DNA of 11,762 nt from Bacillota bacterium (lineage in GTDB: Bacteria; Bacillota; Clostridia; Lachnospirales; Lachnospiraceae), in NCBI GenBank assembly GCA_023423335.1, contig JAFAFU010000009.1, positions 1 through 11,762 of the forward strand. Direction: 5' to 3'. A program made the translations under genes and the position numbers. Of the stretch, positions 1-4,871 are shown one piece after another. Position 1 is the first letter of the stretch, and the number at the start of each line of letters is the position of its first letter. A model generated the notes under the pieces. The model saw only the letters and a list, made by a program, of their open reading frames with translations. It did no database searches and had not been told where the DNA came from.

Positions 1-890
1 GACCTACACTGATCGAAATAACTGCGATGGCTCAGGCAATGAGGGATCATTGTATCCGGATTTCACCGGAGGTCGAAGGTGAACTGATGGATACCTGCGG
101 CACCGGCGGGGGATTAAGCACCTTCAATATCTCTACCGCTGTAGCCTTCGTGGCAGCCGCAGCCGGAATACCGATAGCAAAGCACGGAAGCAGATCCATA
201 TCCAGCTTATCCGGCAGTGCGGATGTTTTGGAGGCCTTGGGGGTACAGATCAATCAAAGCCCCAGGGGAGTAGAGAAGATGATTGAAGAGGTAGGAATGG
301 CGTTTCTGTATGCCCCATTATTCCATCCGGTTATGGGTAAGGTACTGCCGCCGGAGAAGGATTTGGGGATAAGGACGATATTCTATACCATTATCGGTCC
401 GTTAATCAATCCTTCAAAAGCATCCATGCATGTCATGGGGGTGTACCGTCCCGAGCTGTTAGATACGGCATCCCATGTGGCAGCATCCCTTGGGTACACC
501 AGGGCATTGTTTGTTCATGGCTTGGATGGACTGGATGAGATATCTCTCCTGGGGAAGACAAGAATACATGAATTAAATCATGGAGTAATCACTACCTATG
601 TGATACAGCCGGAGGATTTCGGCATCAGCCGCTGCACCTTATCCGATATAGCAACCGGAACACCGGAGGCTAATGCGGTGATGATCCGGGACGTATTCTC
701 CGGTAAGGATAAGGGTCCCAGAAGGCAGGCGGTAATACTGAATGCTGCGGGAGCATTAATGATCGGCGGGAAAGCGGCCGATATGAAGGGAGGGATTCAA
801 TTGGCCGGTGAGCTTATCGACAGCGGGGCCGCACAAAATAAACTGAATCAGCTGATTGAAGCCTCCCATACTTTCAAGTCTGTTAAGTAA
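1..890 (+). CDS. trpD: Anthranilate phosphoribosyltransferase, 5'-truncated by window edge
   Basis: This enzyme transfers the phosphoribosyl group of PRPP to anthranilate, the second committed step of tryptophan synthesis, in the cytoplasm. The frame is open to the left edge (codons from base 3 read PTLIEITAMAQAM), so the ATG at 27 is internal. About 296 residues are present of a usual 330-345; some 45 N-terminal residues lie outside. Family motifs seen in order are DTCGTGG followed by TFNIST (PRPP loop), AKHGSRS then SGSADVLEALGV, FHPVMGKV, LGIRTIF, GPLINPS and GLDEIS near the middle. Two deviations stand out: the PRPP loop reads GTGGG where GTGGD is usual, one residue shorter, and the SSKSGS motif has Leu for Lys. 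The next gene is not a trp gene and has its own promoter, so this is either the end of a trp cluster or a stand-alone copy. No terminator hairpin is seen after the stop. The family is sure; the exact substrate is slightly less so because of the deviations. Confidence 0.9.
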   Translation, partial: PTLIEITAMAQAMRDHCIRISPEVEGELMDTCGTGGGLSTFNISTAVAFVAAAAGIPIAKHGSRSISSLSGSADVLEALGVQINQSPRGVEKMIEEVGMAFLYAPLFHPVMGKVLPPEKDLGIRTIFYTIIGPLINPSKASMHVMGVYRPELLDTASHVAASLGYTRALFVHGLDGLDEISLLGKTRIHELNHGVITTYVIQPEDFGISRCTLSDIATGTPEANAVMIRDVFSGKDKGPRRQAVILNAAGALMIGGKAADMKGGIQLAGELIDSGAAQNKLNQLIEASHTFKSVK

Positions 891-959
891 GAGGATAGGA
901 CAGCAATAACAATAATCACGCAAAAAAAATACATTTTATTTTAAAATTAAAATTCCCTA

Positions 960-990
960 TTGACATTAACGTTACGTCAAGGTTTATTGT
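960..990 (+). promoter_or_regulatory. MerR-type promoter with 19-bp spacer and operator dyad
   Basis: The -35 box TTGACA (960-965) and a -10 TATTGT (985-990) are separated by 19 bp, the over-long spacing typical of promoters that MerR activators untwist. An inverted repeat TTGAC (960-964) / GTCAA (976-980) surrounds a perfect inner palindrome TAACGTTA (967-974). The bases upstream (about 920-958) are almost pure A/T and could act as an UP element. The gene it serves encodes a MerR regulator, so autoregulation is the likely reading. The dyad is centred near 970, a little left of the spacer centre. Confidence 0.7.
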
Positions 991-1012
991 ATCCTTGTAA
1001 GGAGGTGACGAC

Positions 1013-1777
1013 ATGGAATATACAGTGCAGAAGCTTGGCAGTATTGCCGGAGTCAGTACCAGAACCCTGAGATACTATGATGAGGTTGGAATTCTTAAGC
1101 CGGCAAGAATTAATTCATCAGGTTATCGGATCTATGGGCAGGAAGAAGTGGACCGGCTTCAGCAGATCATGTTTTATCGGGAACTCGGAGTCGGTATCGA
1201 AGATATAAAGGCGATTATGTCTTCCGTATCCTTTGATAAAGCTGCGGCACTGCTTAACCACCATGAAAAACTCCTTGCGAAGCGGCAACAGATCGATCGG
1301 TTGATTGAAAATGTTGAAAAAACAATAGCCTCAACGAAAGGGAGAATAATAATGAAGGATAAAGAGAAATTCGAAGGCTTCAAGAAGAATTTGATTGATG
1401 AGAACGAGAAGAAATACGGTAAGGAAATCCGTGAAAAATACGGGGAGGATACCGTCAATGCCTCAAACGCTAAAATGATGAACATGACGCAGGAGCAGTA
1501 TGCTGAGTTTGAAAAGCTTGGCCAGGAAGTTATTGAGACACTGGAGGCGGCATATAAAACCGGCGATCCGGCCGGTGAGCTGGGGCAGAGGGCGGCAGAT
1601 CTTCACCGAAAGTGGTTATGTTATACCTGGGGAAGCTATAGCAAGGAAGCTCATGCAGGCCTTGCCAATATGTATGTGGAGGATGAACGCTTTACGGCGT
1701 TCTATGACAGGAACCAGCCGGGATCGGCGGCCTTCTTAAGAGATGCCATCCTGATCTATACCGGCATGAATCAATAA
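1013..1777 (+). CDS. MerR-family activator with C-terminal TipAS ligand-binding domain (TipA/Mta-like)
   Basis: The 254-residue protein has the layout of TipAL from Streptomyces and Mta from Bacillus, regulators that sense drugs and activate their own or efflux promoters. Residues 1-70 form the MerR winged helix-turn-helix (VQKLGSIAGVSTRTLRYYDEVGIL, then RINSSGYRIY). Residues 75-113 should form the dimerising coiled coil. Residues 114-254 match the TipAS antibiotic-recognition domain, with its tryptophan-rich stretch near 201-206 and a C-terminal block (GLANMYVEDERFTAFYD, then FLRDAI). The start is fixed by an almost perfect Shine-Dalgarno AAGGAGGTGA at 999-1008, ending four bases before the ATG. 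The gene sits alone under a MerR-type promoter, so it probably controls itself and targets elsewhere. Met114 has its own ribosome site (separate entry). The inducing ligand cannot be read from sequence. Confidence 0.9.
   Translation: MEYTVQKLGSIAGVSTRTLRYYDEVGILKPARINSSGYRIYGQEEVDRLQQIMFYRELGVGIEDIKAIMSSVSFDKAAALLNHHEKLLAKRQQIDRLIENVEKTIASTKGRIIMKDKEKFEGFKKNLIDENEKKYGKEIREKYGEDTVNASNAKMMNMTQEQYAEFEKLGQEVIETLEAAYKTGDPAGELGQRAADLHRKWLCYTWGSYSKEAHAGLANMYVEDERFTAFYDRNQPGSAAFLRDAILIYTGMNQ
1337..1354 (+). promoter_or_regulatory. Possible internal ribosome site and start for a free TipAS-like domain
   Basis: Inside the MerR gene, AAAGGGAG (1337-1344) lies 7 bases before an in-frame ATG (1352-1354, Met114). 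This falls exactly at the boundary between the coiled coil and the TipAS domain. Starting here would give a 141-residue ligand-binding protein without the DNA-binding part. TipA of Streptomyces is known to be made as both a long and a short form from one gene, the short one from an internal start. Use of this start here is inferred only. Confidence 0.45.
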
Positions 1778-1803
1778 TCGGATCAGTATATCACAGGATA
1801 AAA

Positions 1804-1927
1804 GGATCCCTGCGGAATAAAATTAATTCTACATTGATAAATCGGTTGATATGTATTATAATTTATTTGATAATTTTTACAAGTCATTGATCAATCGATG
1901 AGTATTTTTAATTAAGAGCAGGGATCC
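1804..1927. repeat. 10-bp inverted repeat spanning promoter and ribosome site
   Basis: GGATCCCTGC (1804-1813) is exactly complementary to GCAGGGATCC (1918-1927). The right arm includes the only purine-rich ribosome-site candidate (CAGGG) of the gene starting at 1931. The left arm is upstream of that gene's promoter, so the two arms occur together only in RNA reading through from the MerR gene. In such RNA they could pair and hide the ribosome site. Function is speculative; the match itself is exact. Confidence 0.5.
1834..1862 (+). promoter_or_regulatory. Sigma-A promoter of the permuted NlpC/P60-like gene
   Basis: TTGATA (1834-1839) and a perfect TATAAT (1857-1862) are separated by 17 bp. 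Transcription would begin near 1869 and leave a leader of about 60 bases. The leader contains the palindrome ATTGATCAAT (1886-1895), which might be an operator or a small hairpin. Confidence 0.7.
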
Positions 1928-1930
1928 GAT

Positions 1931-2554
1931 ATGAAAAACAGCAAGAAGAGACTGATCAACAAAAGAGTCCGGAAAAACAAAAACAGCCGATGCAAAAATG
2001 TGTATATCGTTTTGACTCAGACGCAGACCTATCCGGCCCGGGCAATTCATTTTTACACGAATGAGCCCTATGCCCATGCTTCGATCGCTTTTGATGAGGA
2101 TTTGGATGAAATGTACAGTTTCGCACGACGTGGGATCTGGAATCCGTTTAATGCAGGATTTATTGAGGAAGATATCAATGATGGAATATTCGGAAAATAC
2201 AGGTCAACCACCTGTAACATCTATCAGTTAAGGATTACGGAAAAACAGTACATAAAATTAAGAGAAGAGATCGATATATTCAAGCAAAACAAGGATGACT
2301 ATTCTTATAATTTTCTTGGTCTGGTGGCGGCGGCGCTTAATATACCGGTCAGAACAAAACAAAGATATTTCTGTTCCCAGTTTGTGGCATATGTACTGGA
2401 GCAGAGCGGAATTAAGATATTCAATAAGAATTATGCATTAGTAAAGCCCCGGGATATCCGTCTGAATCCCAGATTAAGATCAATTTACCGCGGAAAACTG
2501 GCGGAATACAGAATGGCAAAAGAAAAAAGCCTGATAGTGGAATCCGGAACATAG
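1931..2554 (+). CDS. Permuted NlpC/P60 (YiiX-like) papain-fold cysteine hydrolase
   Basis: This 207-residue protein resembles the circularly permuted papain-fold hydrolases (NlpC/P60 superfamily, YiiX-like), which cleave or transfer amide or ester bonds; some act on cell-wall peptides, some on lipids. The order shows the permutation: the probable catalytic His49 (YAHASIAFD) comes about 100 residues before the probable nucleophile Cys148 (YFCSQFVAYVL). Between them lies YSFARRGI with NPF and AGFIEE, typical of this subgroup. The first 25 residues are very basic, and no signal peptide or membrane segment is seen, so a cytoplasmic location is likely. The ribosome site is weak (GCAGGG, 7 bases before the ATG) and lies in an inverted-repeat arm. 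The gene has its own promoter and terminator. The superfamily is fairly sure; the substrate is unknown. Confidence 0.75.
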   Translation: MKNSKKRLINKRVRKNKNSRCKNVYIVLTQTQTYPARAIHFYTNEPYAHASIAFDEDLDEMYSFARRGIWNPFNAGFIEEDINDGIFGKYRSTTCNIYQLRITEKQYIKLREEIDIFKQNKDDYSYNFLGLVAAALNIPVRTKQRYFCSQFVAYVLEQSGIKIFNKNYALVKPRDIRLNPRLRSIYRGKLAEYRMAKEKSLIVESGT

Positions 2555-2570
2555 CGGACATAAAATACGG

Positions 2571-2626
2571 ATGCTGTTGCAGACATGGTTATTGATAAAA
2601 TTTCCATGTTTGCAACAGCATTTTTC
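2571..2626 (+). terminator. Intrinsic terminator after the NlpC/P60-like gene
   Basis: ATGCTGTTGCAGACATGG (2571-2588) pairs with 2604-2621 over 18 bp with one G-U wobble. The loop is 15 bases and the stem is followed by TTTTTC. It begins 16 bases after the stop codon. The minus-strand gene ending at 2632 meets it from the other side, but the minus-direction tail is poor in T, so it works mainly on the plus strand. Confidence 0.85.
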
Positions 2627-2631
2627 TCGGG

Positions 2632-3084
2632 TTAACAATCCCGGAGGGCGGCACAAATGATATATGCCATGCACTCAGATGAAAAGTTCTTGATCACCTT
2701 CACCGGGTTCTTCTTGCCGGGACTTACAAAAACGAGAACCGGCTTCTTGTTTTTTATTGCCCAGACCAGCATGGGATATAGGTAACGGTCCTTCACCTTA
2801 AGCCAGTTTGTATTTGCCTTCAGTGCTTCCAATGGAATCGGACAAAAGTATTCGGACAAAATTACCTCAAAGTTCATACAGGTATCCATGGGGTATTTCG
2901 TAAGTTTATTAATAAAGGTGTAGGCTTCACCGGAATCCGTCAGTAAGATATTACCGGACATAATAGTGCGCAATTCTTCTGCAAACGGCGGTTCTGTCGG
3001 AGAGACAACGTCAGGGCATTTTTTCTTTGGTTTCAGGCAGCACAGGCAGCAAGCCTGCAACGGGGTGCTGCTTACCATACTCAT
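2632..3084 (-). CDS. Small cysteine-rich protein of unknown function
   Basis: I do not recognise this family. The chosen start (ATG at 3084) gives 150 residues and is preceded by AAGGA eight bases upstream; a longer open frame to 3180 only translates AT-rich spacer. Ten cysteines are present: a cluster CCLCC at 12-16, C23 after a KPKKK run, then C69, C81, C138, C144 and the last residue, C150. The middle holds ordinary alpha/beta-like sequence (about 95-135, with YPMLVWAIKNKKPVLVFV), which suggests a folded cytoplasmic domain and not a short toxin or bacteriocin. There is no signal peptide. It could bind metal or form a disulphide-regulated domain. It lies downstream of tetR on the same strand, but a terminator-like hairpin and 144 bases separate them, so co-transcription is doubtful. 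Confidence 0.6.
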   Translation of the reverse strand: MSMVSSTPLQACCLCCLKPKKKCPDVVSPTEPPFAEELRTIMSGNILLTDSGEAYTFINKLTKYPMDTCMNFEVILSEYFCPIPLEALKANTNWLKVKDRYLYPMLVWAIKNKKPVLVFVSPGKKNPVKVIKNFSSECMAYIICAALRDC

Positions 3085-3173
3085 AGCATTAATCCTTTCA
3101 TATAGTATATAATATTTTATGATAAGGACCGGAAATAAGTTCATAAATATGTCGAAATATGAGATAAATGGTA

Positions 3174-3226
3174 AAAACAAGGATTATGTGCCTGCGTCAT
3201 CAAAGCGCGTAAGCACGCTTGGCACA
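3174..3226 (-). terminator. Probable terminator of the tetR gene
   Basis: Two bases past the tetR stop, the minus strand carries TGTGCC (3226-3221), pairing with GGCACA (3192-3187). Inside is a second stem of AAGCG-type arms (3220-3214 with 3209-3203, one mismatch, loop CTTA). A 10-base bulge lies on one side. The T-rich run TTGTTTTT follows six bases after the stem. The imperfect stem and the offset T-run lower the certainty. Confidence 0.45.
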
Positions 3227-3228
3227 AA

Positions 3229-3852
3229 CTAATGCAAAGGGCAGATATGTTCGGTCAGCATGAAAACGATGATTTTTACGGTTTCTTCCAGCATAATGTC
3301 ATAATCCAGATGGTTTTGCCTGCGATAGACGGACTCATGTATCAGAGTAATCGCCAGGCTGATAATCAGATGGATTTTCTCGTTTGCATGAGAAGGCCGG
3401 ATATTGATCTGTTCCATCAGGGATAGGATATTATGGGACATATCGTCCTTAAATTGAGTATATAACCGGCTGACATCCTCATCGGTATGAGCCAGGGCTT
3501 CCATCTCTTCATGGACGTGCTTTCCCATGGTGTGGGATTCTATCATCATGTATAAAATGTGTTTCACAACCTCATAAATATTAACCGGCTGTTTGACTGT
3601 CTCAATCAGTTCGTACATCGGAGCGGTAGTGCTGCGGATATAATTCTCGATTATTACCAGGAAAATATCCCTTTTGTCTTTAAAATAACTATAGATAATG
3701 CCGGTTGAAACTCCGGCCAGCTTGGCGATCTCAGCGGTATTTGTATTATAATAGCCCTTCTCACAGAATAATTGATAACCTGCTTCAAGGATTCGGTTTC
3801 TCTTTTCGATTGAACGCTGCTGCCTAGGTTCCCGTGTCTTTTGGTTTCCCAT
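3229..3852 (-). CDS. TetR/AcrR-family repressor of the divergent ABC exporter
   Basis: This 207-residue protein has the size and layout of TetR regulators. An N-terminal helix-turn-helix spans about residues 17-63 (RILEAGYQLFCEKGYYNT, then EIAKLAGVSTGIIYSYFKDK), followed by an all-helical ligand/dimerisation domain without a clear signature. The start at 3852 is chosen because AGGAG lies 8 bases upstream on the minus strand and the sequence then begins MGNQKTREPRQQRS, a typical basic arm; the longer frame to 3996 would run through the promoter. The gene is divergent from the ABC ATPase/permease pair, and the region between them carries three near-identical inverted repeats, so it very likely represses both itself and the exporter until a ligand binds. 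The ligand is unknown. Confidence 0.9.
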   Translation of the reverse strand: MGNQKTREPRQQRSIEKRNRILEAGYQLFCEKGYYNTNTAEIAKLAGVSTGIIYSYFKDKRDIFLVIIENYIRSTTAPMYELIETVKQPVNIYEVVKHILYMMIESHTMGKHVHEEMEALAHTDEDVSRLYTQFKDDMSHNILSLMEQINIRPSHANEKIHLIISLAITLIHESVYRRQNHLDYDIMLEETVKIIVFMLTEHICPLH

Positions 3853-3877
3853 GATAACATCTCCTGATGGTAATATG

Positions 3878-3885
3878 ATATGAAA
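3878..3885. promoter_or_regulatory. TetR operator half-site in the tetR leader
   Basis: ATATGAAA is the same arm as in the three full repeats, here followed by TGTG and a poor second arm (AATTCAAC). It lies in the transcribed leader of tetR, 26 bases before its start codon, and may be a weak extra site or chance. Confidence 0.3.
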
Positions 3886-3942
3886 TGTGAATTCAACAGG
3901 CATTTGAACGCTTAAATGCTGTTTGTTGCTGATTTCAATATT

Positions 3943-3971
3943 ATTATAAACAGAGGCCAGGTTTTCGTCAA
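3943..3971 (-). promoter_or_regulatory. Promoter of tetR
   Basis: On the minus strand TTGACG (3971-3966) and TATAAT (3948-3943) are separated by 17 bp. Transcription would start near 3936, giving a leader of about 85 bases before the ATG at 3852. The first full inverted repeat ends only six bases upstream of the -35 box. Confidence 0.7.
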
Positions 3972-3977
3972 CCACAG

Positions 3978-3999
3978 TATATGAAACACATTTCATATA
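3978..3999. promoter_or_regulatory. TetR operator copy 1
   Basis: Nine-base arms TATATGAAA / TTTCATATA surround the 4-base spacer CACA. The site abuts the -35 box of the tetR promoter. The sharing of arms with two further copies in the same divergent region is the main evidence that this is the repressor's site. Confidence 0.75.
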
Positions 4000-4020
4000 T
4001 TAGATTTAAAGCTTTCAATA

Positions 4021-4044
4021 GAATATGAAAAAAGTTTCATATTC
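4021..4044. promoter_or_regulatory. TetR operator copy 2
   Basis: Ten-base perfect arms GAATATGAAA / TTTCATATTC surround the 4-base spacer AAAG. This is the longest of the copies and ends three bases before the -35 box of the exporter promoter, so a bound dimer should block polymerase there. Confidence 0.8.
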
Positions 4045-4047
4045 ATA

Positions 4048-4076
4048 TTGACATACATATAATGGCAGAGTATAAT
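4048..4076 (+). promoter_or_regulatory. Consensus sigma-A promoter of the ABC exporter
   Basis: A perfect TTGACA (4048-4053) and a perfect TATAAT (4071-4076) are separated by exactly 17 bp. Such a strong promoter would need tight repression, in line with operators on both sides. The predicted start of transcription is near 4083. Confidence 0.85.
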
Positions 4077-4083
4077 CTATAAA

Positions 4084-4103
4084 ACATGAAATAAAATTCA
4101 TAT
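4084..4103. promoter_or_regulatory. TetR operator copy 3 at the exporter transcription start
   Basis: ACATGAAA / ATTCATAT around TAAA is an imperfect version of the same repeat with the same 4-base spacer. It lies at or just after the predicted start site, so the exporter promoter is bracketed by two copies. Confidence 0.6.
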
Positions 4104-4169
4104 TTATTACCGGTATCATTTTATTAAGCAGCGGACTTATGCCGTATAGGCGGCGGAATGGAGATTAGG

Positions 4170-4871
4170 ATGAGCTTTATTGAATTGAAAGAGGTTACAA
4201 AGGAATATGACTTAGGGGAGAAAAAGCTTCTTGCAGTCGATAAAATCAGTTTCACAATTGAAGAAGGAGAATTTGTTGTTATCCTGGGAGCCAGCGGAGC
4301 AGGGAAATCCACGGTGCTTAATCTGCTGGGGGGTATGGATTATGCCACTTCGGGAGTCATTAATATTAAGGGGAAGAACATAGCGGAATATGACGATGAC
4401 CGTCTGACAGAATACAGGGCGGCTGAAATCGGATTTATCTTCCAGTTCTATAACCTGATCCCAACCTTAACGGCAATCGAAAATGTTGCGCTGACTAAGA
4501 ATATTGCTAAAGACGCTCTGGAACCGGCAGAGGTACTGACGTTAGTAGGGCTGGAGGAACATCGGAATAAATTCCCGTCACAATTGTCCGGCGGGGAACA
4601 GCAAAGAGTCGCTATCGCCAGGGCAATCTGTAAAAATCCGGCAATGCTGCTGTGTGATGAACCGACAGGTGCATTGGATTCTGAGACCGGAGCGGTAATT
4701 TTGAGTCTGCTTCAGAAGATGAGCAGGGAGAAGAATAGAACAGTAATTATTGTTACCCATAATGCGAGTCTGGCCCAGGCGGCCGATAGGGTGATCCGTA
4801 TCCGTAACGGGAGAATTATGGATGTTACGGTAAATCCGGAGCCCATTAATGTCAGTGAGGTGAGCTGGTGA
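4170..4871 (+). CDS. ABC transporter ATP-binding protein (MacB/LolD type)
   Basis: This 233-residue cytoplasmic ATPase powers the FtsX-type permease encoded next. All ABC motifs are intact: Walker A GASGAGKST (40-48), Q-loop Gln92 in FIFQFYNLIPTLTAIENV, signature LSGGEQQR (139-146), Walker B MLLCDEP with the D-loop GALDS (159-171) and switch His197 (VTHN). The Q-loop sequence and short length place it in the MacB/LolD/FtsE group, used in antibiotic, peptide or lipoprotein export. The start at 4170 is preferred over the in-frame ATG at 4158 because GGAG (4160-4163) is six bases upstream and the protein then begins directly with the family's usual first strand. It ends overlapping the permease start by one base (TGATG), so the two are translationally coupled. 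Confidence 0.93.
   Translation: MSFIELKEVTKEYDLGEKKLLAVDKISFTIEEGEFVVILGASGAGKSTVLNLLGGMDYATSGVINIKGKNIAEYDDDRLTEYRAAEIGFIFQFYNLIPTLTAIENVALTKNIAKDALEPAEVLTLVGLEEHRNKFPSQLSGGEQQRVAIARAICKNPAMLLCDEPTGALDSETGAVILSLLQKMSREKNRTVIIVTHNASLAQAADRVIRIRNGRIMDVTVNPEPINVSEVSW

Larger units (their letters stand above)
3853..4169. other. Divergent control region between tetR and the ABC exporter
   Basis: This 317-base gene-free stretch is strongly AT-rich and purely regulatory. It holds two outward-facing consensus promoters, three full inverted repeats and a half-site, listed separately. Repeat centres lie near 3988, 4032 and 4093, so the first two are about 44 bp apart. The exporter leader (about 4083-4169) also holds a small GCC-GTATA-GGC hairpin (4141-4151) and a nine-codon frame (4139-4168) ending one base before the ATPase start. 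Confidence 0.75.

Noticed and set aside
920..958. AT-rich partial palindrome after trpD as a terminator
   Set aside because: It has no GC-containing stem; it fits better as an AT-rich element before the MerR promoter.
3085..3180. N-terminal extension of the cysteine-rich protein
   Set aside because: The extra residues come from AT-rich spacer, with no ribosome site at 3180, whereas AAGGA precedes the ATG at 3084.
3853..3996. N-terminal extension of the TetR protein to an ATG at 3996
   Set aside because: It would translate the tetR promoter and its -10 box; the ATG at 3852 has a good ribosome site and begins the typical TetR basic arm.
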